Shown: positions 1 to 5,547 of the stretch, in pieces
Position numbering within the stretch: the first letter of the stretch is position 1
Layout: every line of letters begins with the position of its first letter
DNA from: Nitrospirota bacterium
GTDB lineage: Bacteria; Nitrospirota; Nitrospiria; Nitrospirales; Nitrospiraceae
NCBI GenBank assembly: GCA_005877535.1
Contig: VBOM01000054.1
Coordinates: 1-5,687 of the forward strand
Direction: 5' to 3'
DNA: 5,687 nt
The notes under the pieces: model-generated
Seen by the model: the letters and a program-made list of their open reading frames with translations, nothing else
Database searches by the model: none
Told to the model about the DNA's origin: nothing
Translations under genes and position numbers: made by a program

Positions 1-364
1 GCTTTTTCTGACGGGGATGCTTCCCACGGAAGGCCGAGGGGCGAAATTCATAGGACGCGTCGGCGCTGAGCTCGATGTGGAAGCGGGGCACAAGGCGGCT
101 CACCTCGCGGCGCTCAATGTGCTCGCTGTTGCGAGGCAGCATTTAGGATCCCTCGACAAAGTGACGCGGATCGTCCAGCTCGGCGTTTCGATCGCGACGT
201 CGGGAGATGTCCGCGATCAGCCGAAAGTCGCTGACGGTGCTTCGGGGTTGCTGCAAGACGTCTTCGGAAAGGACAAGAATCCGTGCCGCCTGGTGTATGG
301 CGTCGCAAGTCTTCCGCTCGGCACCCCGGTCGAGCTGGAAGTCATCTTGGAAGTGCAGCCCTGA
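1..364 (+). CDS. RidA/YjgF-family protein, 5' end outside the window
   Basis: The frame is open from base 2, so the gene begins upstream; the ATG at 17 is probably internal because the codons before it (L-F-L-T-G) fit the family's early strand that ends in a 'SG' or 'TG' turn. RidA-family proteins are small trimeric enzymes; the founding members hydrolyse reactive enamine/imine intermediates, and other subfamilies act in catabolic pathways. Counting from the ATG at 17, visible family features are the helix with LNVLAVARQHLGSLDKV (about residues 33-49), a strand with VQLGVSIA (53-60), and the C-terminal CRLVYGVASLPLGTPVELE (90-108), where Arg91 matches the conserved substrate-carboxylate-binding arginine of the family. 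It resembles the ~150-residue subfamily more than classic ~128-residue RidA, so roughly 30 residues are missing on the left. The stop is TGA at 362-364. The family call is firm; the substrate is unknown. Confidence 0.85.
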   Translation, partial: LFLTGMLPTEGRGAKFIGRVGAELDVEAGHKAAHLAALNVLAVARQHLGSLDKVTRIVQLGVSIATSGDVRDQPKVADGASGLLQDVFGKDKNPCRLVYGVASLPLGTPVELEVILEVQP

Positions 365-402
365 TCCAACCGGCGACGAAGACCTTTCCTGAGGATACGA
401 AG

Positions 403-543
403 ATGAGTAACAAGACAACGGCGATCTGGGCCAACACCAGAGTCTCGGAACGGCTCGGCATCAAGTACGCGAAGGAACAAATCATGGAGATTCTACTAGG
501 TGTTGCGCGCAAGACGATCTCGACCTACGTGGACCAGATCTGA
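403..543 (+). CDS. Small chimeric ORF: nitronate monooxygenase N-terminus joined to a CMD-like C-terminus (probable remnant)
   Basis: This ORF encodes 46 residues, with GAGG at 391-394 placed eight bases before the ATG. Residues 1-22 end in WANTRVSERLGIKY. This resembles the start of nitronate monooxygenase (2-nitropropane dioxygenase) family proteins, where the text normally continues PIIQGP into the FMN-binding barrel. Here the similarity stops exactly after GIKY. Residues 23-46 (AKEQIMEILLGVARKTISTY...) instead resemble the C-terminal helix of carboxymuconolactone decarboxylase/AhpD-like proteins, which often read EVILGVxMKTxSNYxNH. Neither half contains a complete domain, so neither activity is expected. 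The good ribosome binding site was probably inherited from the lost monooxygenase gene, and the ORF may still be translated. Both assignments rest on recalled family patterns over about 22-24 residues each; an unrelated small protein is possible. Confidence 0.5.
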   Translation: MSNKTTAIWANTRVSERLGIKYAKEQIMEILLGVARKTISTYVDQI

Positions 544-576
544 TCGGTCCTGCTTGATGACGCTTTTGCCCTGAGG
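469..576 (+). pseudogene. 3' remnant of a carboxymuconolactone decarboxylase-like gene with an in-frame stop
   Basis: The segment starts at the apparent junction after the nitronate monooxygenase-like piece. It reads AKEQIMEILLGVARKTISTYVDQI, then a TGA at 541-543, then in the same frame SVLLDDAFALR. In intact relatives the helix is followed by a short tail of the type NHIxxTPLDxAFA, so the residues after the stop (LLDDAFA) look like the continuation of the same protein. This suggests a nonsense mutation, or a stop created by local change, in an already truncated gene. CMD/AhpD proteins are small helical proteins acting in aromatic-ring catabolism or peroxide reduction; the Cys-X-X-Cys or catalytic core regions are absent here. 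This is inferred from a short match. Confidence 0.45.
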
Positions 577-652
577 CTAAACGACATGTTCTCCCCGAGG
601 ATGACGTGGCTCGGTCTGGTCGCCATGCTCATGTTGAAAATGAACCCGCGAG

Positions 653-670
653 CCCTCCCGCTTCGGAGGG
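653..670 (+). other. Short GC-rich hairpin upstream of the cytochrome gene
   Basis: CCCTCC (653-658) can pair with GGAGGG (665-670) around a six-base loop, with a possible extra G-T pair outside. No T-tract follows, so it is not a typical intrinsic terminator. It ends nine bases before the ribosome binding site of the cytochrome gene, so it would lie in the 5' leader of any transcript entering that gene from the left. A role in translation or mRNA stability is possible but not shown, and a six-base stem can arise by chance. Confidence 0.25.
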
Positions 671-678
671 TCATAACC

Positions 679-688
679 AAGGAAGGAG
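679..688 (+). promoter_or_regulatory. Strong ribosome binding site of the cytochrome gene
   Basis: AAGGAAGGAG lies eight bases before the ATG at 697. It decides the start: the same frame is open from an ATG at 586, but the extra 37 codons there have no comparable site and would bury the signal peptide inside the protein. Confidence 0.75.
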
Positions 689-696
689 TACGCCAC

Positions 697-1251
697 ATGC
701 GTCAACTCATCGCCCTCTTGTGCCGACTCTCAGTTTGTGTATGTAAACGGAGCGTCCTTGCGGCCGGGCTTGGCTTCTGTATGGTTGCCAGCGTGTCGGC
801 TGAGGATATTGCCGTTTCTGAACAAACCTTTGGTTGCATCCTTGACTGGCCAAAGGTCAGAAACACGCGCTTCAAGCACTCGGATCCTGAGAAGTTGAAA
901 GAGGCGTTGCGTATCTTCAGAGACAGCGTGCCGGACAAGGAGTATCCGGTTGGCACCATCCTACAGCTTGTTCCGTTTGAAGCAATGGTGAAGCATCCGC
1001 ATGAGAAGTTTCCCAAATCGAATGGTTGGGAGTTTTTCGCTTTGGAGGTCTCCGAGGCTGGCACCAAGATCAGAGATCGGGGAGACAACGTCGTCAACCT
1101 CTCGCTAGGGGCGCCGTGCCTAAGTTGTCATCAGCCTGCGGCAAAGTTCGACTTCGTGTGTGAAAAGGGGCACGGCTGTGCTCCTATCCCATTCGATGAT
1201 CAGAAGATCGCCGAGCTTCAGAGGGCAGACTCTCGTTGTGGCAAGAAGTAG
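697..1251 (+). CDS. Secreted monohaem c-type cytochrome, cytochrome P460-like
   Basis: The 184-residue product begins with a Sec-type signal peptide: Arg/Lys at 10, 17 and 18, a hydrophobic core at about 20-33, and a likely cut after VSA (residue 35). The mature part carries one haem c attachment motif, CLSCH (141-145), with His145 as the expected proximal ligand. Before it come GTILQLV and GWEFFALEV, and after it QPAAKFDFV; this order resembles the cytochrome P460 family, in which the CXXCH is near the C-terminus and is followed by a D-[YFM]-V-F segment. I cannot identify the P460 haem-crosslinking lysine. Cys47, Cys155, Cys161 and Cys181 could form disulphides in the periplasm; the CEKGHGC loop (155-161) is distinctive. 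It lies about 300 bases upstream of the iorAB-type genes and could accept their electrons, but an EthD fragment separates them. Four hand-counted 60-base lines (841-1080) gave 125/240 G+C (52%), lower than the large-subunit gene. Confidence is high for a c-type cytochrome and moderate for P460 affinity. Confidence 0.8.
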   Translation: MRQLIALLCRLSVCVCKRSVLAAGLGFCMVASVSAEDIAVSEQTFGCILDWPKVRNTRFKHSDPEKLKEALRIFRDSVPDKEYPVGTILQLVPFEAMVKHPHEKFPKSNGWEFFALEVSEAGTKIRDRGDNVVNLSLGAPCLSCHQPAAKFDFVCEKGHGCAPIPFDDQKIAELQRADSRCGKK

Positions 1252-1284
1252 GGGGTGGGTCTGAACCGAAACTAGCGCAGGGCT

Positions 1285-1500
1285 ATGGGTTTATCGTGCG
1301 GACGGGTTGATCACGCCGCTCGTACGCACGAAAACCGAATGAAGGCGGAACAGGTGGCCGAGTTGTACTTTGATTCGCTCGAGTCGATCCAGGCAGCAAT
1401 GGCGTCAGGAGGAGGGCAAGCGACTGTGGCTCACGCCATGGAAATCTCCACCGGCGGACCCCCCGTGGTCTTGATAGCAGAACACGACAAGCCTCTATGA
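1285..1500 (+). pseudogene. 5'-truncated EthD-family gene fragment
   Basis: The frame encodes 71 residues. The stretch AEQVAELYFDSLESIQAAMA, then GQATVA and a final [10 protein letters not shown], matches the pattern of the C-terminal two thirds of EthD-family proteins, small ferredoxin-like-fold proteins of about 100 residues linked to ether degradation and other catabolic clusters. The first residues (MGLSCGRV) could align with the middle of the family, where MGL-x-x-G-x-V is common. The N-terminal strand and the first helix, usually with a DxxYY...H motif, are missing: a TAG stop lies in frame at 1273-1275 and the cytochrome gene ends at 1251. No convincing ribosome binding site precedes the ATG at 1285 or the in-frame ATG at 1339. 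I read it as a remnant; a translated short protein is not excluded. Confidence 0.5.
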
Positions 1501-1530
1501 GAGGCGTCGCCTAGTCGACTCTGTCACCCT

Positions 1531-1544
1531 AAAGGAGAAAGGAG
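1531..1544 (+). promoter_or_regulatory. Double purine-rich ribosome binding site of the Fe-S subunit gene
   Basis: AAAGGAGAAAGGAG holds two Shine-Dalgarno cores; the second GGAG (1541-1544) is five bases before the ATG at 1550. The 11-base string GAAAGGAGCCT (1537-1547) recurs exactly at 2005-2015, before the large-subunit start. Confidence 0.75.
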
Positions 1545-1549
1545 CCTCC

Positions 1550-2017
1550 ATGATCACACTGAATGTCAACGGCAAATCACACGAGCTCGATGTCAGTCCC
1601 GACATGCCCCTGCTGTGGGCCCTGCGGGACATGCTTCATCTCACCGGCACGAAATTTGGGTGTGGCATGGCGTTGTGTGGTGCCTGCACCGTCGATCTCG
1701 ACGGCCAGCCTATACGCTCCTGCGTCACGCCTGTGGTCGAGGTCAGCAATAAGAAGATCACCACGATCGAGGCGATCGGCCAGACCTCCAGCGGTGCGAA
1801 AGTGCAGAAAGCCTGGTTGGATCTGGAAGTGATCCAGTGTGGCTACTGCCAGTCCGGCCAGATCATGTCCGCGTCCGCGCTGCTGGCAGCCAACCCACAC
1901 CCGAGCGATACCGACATCGACAAGGCCATGGCCGGCAACATCTGCCGCTGTGGCACCTATCATCGCATCCGCGCCGCAATTAAACAGGCGGCGCAGTCCA
2001 ACGTGAAAGGAGCCTGA
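1550..2017 (+). CDS. iorA: Molybdenum hydroxylase small subunit with two [2Fe-2S] clusters (isoquinoline 1-oxidoreductase alpha-subunit type)
   Basis: This 155-residue protein carries electrons from the molybdenum site of its partner large subunit to an external acceptor. The N-terminal ferredoxin-like domain (about 1-75) has the plant-type cluster cysteines Cys38, Cys43, Cys46 and Cys58 in CGMALCGAC...C. The C-terminal helical domain has CGYC (97-100) and CRC (132-134), ligands of the second cluster near the pterin, with Gln96 in the usual position just before CGYC and the TYHRI signature after CRCG. Length and motifs are full and typical of this family, which also includes aldehyde and nicotinate dehydrogenase small subunits. 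It has no signal peptide; such subunits are normally exported together with a Tat-tagged large subunit. Only two bases separate its TGA from the next ATG. The symbol names the family type; the substrate need not be isoquinoline. Confidence 0.93.
   Translation: MITLNVNGKSHELDVSPDMPLLWALRDMLHLTGTKFGCGMALCGACTVDLDGQPIRSCVTPVVEVSNKKITTIEAIGQTSSGAKVQKAWLDLEVIQCGYCQSGQIMSASALLAANPHPSDTDIDKAMAGNICRCGTYHRIRAAIKQAAQSNVKGA
2005..2012 (+). promoter_or_regulatory. Ribosome binding site of the large-subunit gene, inside the small-subunit gene
   Basis: GAAAGGAG ends seven bases before the ATG at 2020 and lies within the last codons of the small-subunit gene. This supports the ATG at 2020 as the start and suggests coupled translation of the two subunits. 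Confidence 0.75.
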
Positions 2018-2019
2018 CC

Positions 2020-4239
2020 ATGAGTATGGGACTCGAAAGATGGCTGAATTCCACCGAGGCTGGTGCCGAGTCTACGGCCGAAGGCGGCGTGCCCCGTCGG
2101 ACATTCCTCAAACTCAGCGCAGCCGCCGGTGGTGGCCTGCTGCTGAGCTTCATCCTCCCCAGGATCATCTGGAACAGCGAAGCGACTGGCGCCACGACGG
2201 CGGAGGTCTTCGCGCCCAACGCATTCATCCGCATCGGTCGTGACAGTCGCGTGACGCTGATCATGCCCTATGTCGAAATGGGACAGGGTACCGATACGTC
2301 GATCCCGATGCTCATCGCCGAAGAGCTGGAAGTGGACCTCAGGCAGGTCACCCTCGAAGCGGCGCCCCCTGATGATCGACAGTATGCGAACCCGATCTTT
2401 CAATTTCAGGTAACCGGTGCCTCGGCATCCGTGCGAGCCGCATGGGAACCACTCCGCCGGGCCGGTGCCACTGCGCGCACGATGTTGGTGTCCGCCGCGG
2501 CGCAGACTTGGAATGTGGACATGACTTCTTGCCGCGCAGAGAAGGGCGAGGTGGTCCATGTGCCGAGCGGCCGCAGACTCACCTATGGGAGCTTAGTCGA
2601 GACGGTGGCGACGTTACCGATGCCGGATCACGTCGCACTTAAGGACCCCAAGGACTTCACGCTCATCGGCACCTCTGCCAAACGCCTCGACGCGCCCGAC
2701 AAAGTCAACGGCAAGGCGCAGTTCGGCATCGACGTCAAGGTTCCCGGCATGAAGATCGCCACGGTTGCCGCCTGCCCAGTCTTCGGCGGCAAACTCGCCA
2801 ACGTTGACGACAGCAAGGCGAAGGCGATCAAGGGTGTCCACCAAGTGGTACGCCTCGATAATGCCGTCGCGGTGATTGCCGACCATATGTGGGCGGCCGA
2901 GCAGGGTTTGGCAGCGCTGGACATTCAGTGGGACGAGGGCCCCAACGCCACAGTCAGCAGCGCCGATATTGTCCAGCAACTCGAATCCGCTTCGCTGGGG
3001 CCGGGCGTGATCGCATACGAGGACGGCGATGTGGCCAAGGCGATGGCCGGGGCTGTAAAGAAGGTCGAGGCGGTGTACCAGATGCCGTTTCTCGCGTACG
3101 CGACGATGGAGCCGATGAACTGCACCGTGCACGTGCGCAAAGACGGCTGCGAGGTGTGGGTCGGGTCACAGGTCCTCGCTCGGGCACAGGCCACCGCCGC
3201 CGAGGTGACAGGCCTGCCATTGGATAAGGTTCAGGTGCACAACCAGTCATTGGGCGGCGGCTTCGGCCGACGGCTGGAGGTGGACGTCATCGCCCAGGCG
3301 GTGCAGATCGCTAAGCAAGTCAATGGCCCGGTGAAAGTTGTATGGACGAGGGAAGAAGACATCCAGCACGACAAGTATCGTCCCTACTACTACGACCGGA
3401 TCGCCGCCGGCCTTGACGAACAGGGCATGCCGATCGCTTGGAGCCATCGCATCTCCGGTTCCTCCGTCATAGCGCGATGGTTCCCGCCCGCATTCAAGAA
3501 CGGCCTCGATCCAGATGCTGTGGGGGGAGAGGCGGAGGAATTCCCCTACAAGCTGCCCAACAGGCTGGTGGAATACGTACGCCAAGAGCCGCCCGGCATT
3601 CCGACGGGATTCTGGCGTGGTGTCGGACCCACGCACAATGTCTTTGTGGTCGAGAGTTTCATCGATGAGCTGGCTGCGGTGACGAAGAAGGACCCCCTTG
3701 CATACAGGCGCGACCTGCTCAGTAAATCGCCTCGTGCCAAGGCCGTGCTCGAGCTTGCCGCGGAGAAGGCTGGGTGGGGTCAGCCGCTACCGGAAGGCCA
3801 GGGCCGCGGCCTGTCGGTTCAGTTCGTGTTTGGCAGCTATGTCGCGCAGGTCGCCGAAGTCGAGGTTGCCAAGAGCGGCGAGGTGCGCGTCACACGGGTG
3901 GTCTGCGCCGTGGACTGCGGTATGGTGGTCAACCCGGACACGGTGAGGGCGCAGATGGAAGGCGGCATCATGTTTGGCCTCACGGCCGCGCTCTTCAACG
4001 AAATCACCCTCAAGGATGGCCGCGTCGAACAGAGCAATTTCGACGACTACCGCATGCTGCGCATCAACGAGGCACCGGCGGTCGAGGTGTATCTGGTGAA
4101 GAGTGCCGAAGCGCCCGGTGGAATCGGCGAGCCCGGTACCACGGCGCTGGCGCCGGCGTTGACCAACGCGATCTTCGCGGCGACCGGCAAGCGGATCCGG
4201 AAGCTGCCGGTGAACAGGGTTGAGTTGCATTCCGCATAA
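2020..4239 (+). CDS. iorB: Tat-exported molybdopterin-binding large subunit of an IorB-type aldehyde/N-heterocycle dehydrogenase
   Basis: The 739-residue protein is the catalytic subunit of a xanthine-oxidase-family enzyme, hydroxylating a C-H bond with water-derived oxygen at a Mo site. Residues 25-31 (PRRTFLK) followed by a hydrophobic stretch to about 45 form a twin-arginine leader, so the cofactor-loaded complex is probably exported to the periplasm. Family motifs follow in order: EMGQGT (86-91), an AKRLDAPDKVNGKAQFGID segment that begins the hammerhead-like domain, GGGFGRR (412-418) near the Mo dioxo face, FWRGVGPTHN (531-540), and GIGEPGTT (701-708), where Glu704 matches the catalytic base. 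GGGFGRR instead of the GGFGGK of xanthine dehydrogenases is typical of the IorB/aldehyde dehydrogenase branch. Length is normal and the frame is unbroken. Substrate is not deducible; isoquinoline-like heterocycles and aldehydes are both possible. Three sampled 60-base lines (2701, 3241, 3901) gave 116/180 G+C, about 64%. Confidence 0.93.
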   Translation: MSMGLERWLNSTEAGAESTAEGGVPRRTFLKLSAAAGGGLLLSFILPRIIWNSEATGATTAEVFAPNAFIRIGRDSRVTLIMPYVEMGQGTDTSIPMLIAEELEVDLRQVTLEAAPPDDRQYANPIFQFQVTGASASVRAAWEPLRRAGATARTMLVSAAAQTWNVDMTSCRAEKGEVVHVPSGRRLTYGSLVETVATLPMPDHVALKDPKDFTLIGTSAKRLDAPDKVNGKAQFGIDVKVPGMKIATVAACPVFGGKLANVDDSKAKAIKGVHQVVRLDNAVAVIADHMWAAEQGLAALDIQWDEGPNATVSSADIVQQLESASLGPGVIAYEDGDVAKAMAGAVKKVEAVYQMPFLAYATMEPMNCTVHVRKDGCEVWVGSQVLARAQATAAEVTGLPLDKVQVHNQSLGGGFGRRLEVDVIAQAVQIAKQVNGPVKVVWTREEDIQHDKYRPYYYDRIAAGLDEQGMPIAWSHRISGSSVIARWFPPAFKNGLDPDAVGGEAEEFPYKLPNRLVEYVRQEPPGIPTGFWRGVGPTHNVFVVESFIDELAAVTKKDPLAYRRDLLSKSPRAKAVLELAAEKAGWGQPLPEGQGRGLSVQFVFGSYVAQVAEVEVAKSGEVRVTRVVCAVDCGMVVNPDTVRAQMEGGIMFGLTAALFNEITLKDGRVEQSNFDDYRMLRINEAPAVEVYLVKSAEAPGGIGEPGTTALAPALTNAIFAATGKRIRKLPVNRVELHSA

Positions 4240-4353
4240 TTCGGAGATGCTCAGGCTAGCGGCTTGCATTCACAGCGCGGACCTCTGAACTTTGCTGACG
4301 GATTCGCAGTACGCCGATGACGCCGAATATGGTGCTCTAGACCGGAGGGGAAT
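4240..4353 (+). other. Intergenic gap within the molybdenum hydroxylase cluster
   Basis: The 114 bases between the large subunit and the XdhC-like gene hold no ORF, no clear intrinsic terminator (no strong stem followed by a T run) and no convincing -35/-10 pair. Only the ribosome binding site at its right end stands out. Read-through transcription from the iorAB-type genes is therefore plausible. Confidence 0.4.
4344..4350 (+). promoter_or_regulatory. Ribosome binding site of the xdhC-like gene
   Basis: GGAGGGG lies three bases before the ATG at 4354; counting from the GGAG core the spacing is six bases. It supports that ATG as the start. Confidence 0.7.
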
Positions 4354-5547
4354 ATGAAAGAGCTACAGTCCATCATCAATGCGTATCGAGAGATTGAGCA
4401 GAAGAACCAGCAGGCAGCGCTTGCCACCGTCGTCAAAGTCACAGGATCCGCCTACCGGCGAGCCGGCGCGCGGATGCTGATCACTGCCGACGGCCACACG
4501 ATTGGCTCAGTAAGCGGCGGCTGCCTCGAACGCGACGTGCTCAACCAAGCCCGGCGGGTGCTTCAATGGAACGAACCCAGGGTGGTCGCCTACGATTCGA
4601 TGTCTGATGAAGATATCACCTGGGAATTCAACCTCGGCTGCAACGGGATTGTGGAAGTTCTCATTGAGCCACTATCTCACAGGGGGGAGCATGGGCTCAT
4701 GGTGTTTCTCACCGAATGCCTCCAGCAGAGGCAGGTGGGGGTTTTAGCGACCGTGTTCGGTGTAGAAGGCGCAATTAAGGCGAAAGTCGGAAACCGTTTG
4801 ATGCTGAGCGAGCAGTGGGCTGTGAGACATGACATCGGGGATGGTGATCTTGCGGAAGCAATCCTTGATGATTCTCAACACAGGCTTGAAAGCGGCACGT
4901 CAAAGGCAACGACATTTGCAATGGCCACCGGTCGTGCAGAAGTCTTCATCGAGGTGATCCAGCCGTCGGTCCCGATCGTGATTTTCGGGGCGGGACACGA
5001 TGCGGTCCCGCTCGTCCGATTCGCAAAGGAATTGGGGTGGCATGTTACGCTGGTCGATCCCCGACCGGGCTACGCGACTCGAGCGCGATTTCCTCTGGCG
5101 GATACCCTGATCGTCTGTCGGCCAGAGGAGGTGTGTGAGCGCATCAAAATAAATAGCCGCACGGTGGCAGCCGTCATGACGCATAACTTTCTCCATGACT
5201 CAGAGCTGCTCAGAACACTATGGCCGTCGCCGTTGCGATACATCGGTATTCTTGGGTCAGGGCAGAGGACTCGGAGGCTGTTGGACCAAGTTCAAGGGAC
5301 CGGCCGATCGCATAACATCCATAGTCTCGGCCGGGTGTATGGCCCCATGGGCCTGGACATAGGAGCCGATACGCCTGAGGAGATCGCGCTTGCGGTCATG
5401 GCTGAGATCAAAGCGGTCCTCACAGGCCGGTTAGGAGGGATACTGAGGACCAGAGAGGGACCGCTTCACGAGCCAAACGACGCCGTAGATATGGTGATGG
5501 AATCTGGGAAAATACACGGAGCGATGTCTTGTGGCCAAGGACACTGA
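4354..5547 (+). CDS. xdhC: XdhC/CoxI-family molybdenum cofactor maturation and insertion protein
   Basis: XdhC-family proteins bind molybdenum cofactor, help its sulfuration and deliver it to xanthine-oxidase-family enzymes; they act in the cytoplasm and are not part of the mature enzyme. The 397-residue product has both family domains. The N-terminal XdhC/CoxI domain contains ATVVKVTGSAYRRAGARML (24-42), GSVSGGCLE (51-59, with Cys57 in the conserved position linked to sulfuration/cofactor handling) and LGCNG (94-98). The C-terminal Rossmann-like domain has IFGAGHDAVPL (from 210), VDPRP (234-238), VMTHNFLHD, IGILGSG (297-303) and LDIGADTPEEIALAV (from 334). The middle (about 110-200) is a variable linker. 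Length is typical of the long two-domain form. Its place after the iorAB-type genes suggests the large subunit is its client. The last 17 bases overlap the likely start of the next gene. Confidence 0.93.
   Translation: MKELQSIINAYREIEQKNQQAALATVVKVTGSAYRRAGARMLITADGHTIGSVSGGCLERDVLNQARRVLQWNEPRVVAYDSMSDEDITWEFNLGCNGIVEVLIEPLSHRGEHGLMVFLTECLQQRQVGVLATVFGVEGAIKAKVGNRLMLSEQWAVRHDIGDGDLAEAILDDSQHRLESGTSKATTFAMATGRAEVFIEVIQPSVPIVIFGAGHDAVPLVRFAKELGWHVTLVDPRPGYATRARFPLADTLIVCRPEEVCERIKINSRTVAAVMTHNFLHDSELLRTLWPSPLRYIGILGSGQRTRRLLDQVQGTGRSHNIHSLGRVYGPMGLDIGADTPEEIALAVMAEIKAVLTGRLGGILRTREGPLHEPNDAVDMVMESGKIHGAMSCGQGH
5518..5521 (+). promoter_or_regulatory. Ribosome binding site supporting a GTG start
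   Basis: GGAG lies nine bases before the GTG at 5531, inside the end of the xdhC-like gene. It is the only site that fits a start for the following reading frame. Confidence 0.5.

Noticed and set aside
586..696. A 37-codon upstream extension of the cytochrome frame starting at ATG 586
   Set aside because: It has no good ribosome binding site and would place the signal peptide inside the protein; the ATG at 697 has AAGGAAGGAG at proper spacing. The start of this extension also overlaps the tail region of the CMD-like remnant.
702..1097. A 131-codon reverse-strand frame opposite the cytochrome gene
   Set aside because: It is antisense to the signal peptide and mature part of a protein with a clear haem motif, and no family features are visible.
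1502..1512. The palindrome AGGCGTCGCCT just after the EthD-like fragment
   Set aside because: Its arms are separated by one base, so it cannot form a stable hairpin, no T run follows, and 11 bases is weak evidence for an operator.
1960..2559. A 199-codon reverse-strand frame opposite the IorA/IorB junction
   Set aside because: It is antisense to two clearly coding genes, shows no recognisable domain, and is rich in Arg, His and Gly as expected for a shadow frame in GC-rich coding DNA.
2614..3132. A 172-codon reverse-strand frame inside the large-subunit gene
   Set aside because: It lies fully opposite a conserved enzyme domain, and its composition is typical of antisense shadow frames.
4265..4300. 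A TTGCAT box as a possible -35 element before the xdhC-like gene
   Set aside because: No matching -10 hexamer is seen at 16-18 bases, so a promoter cannot be supported.
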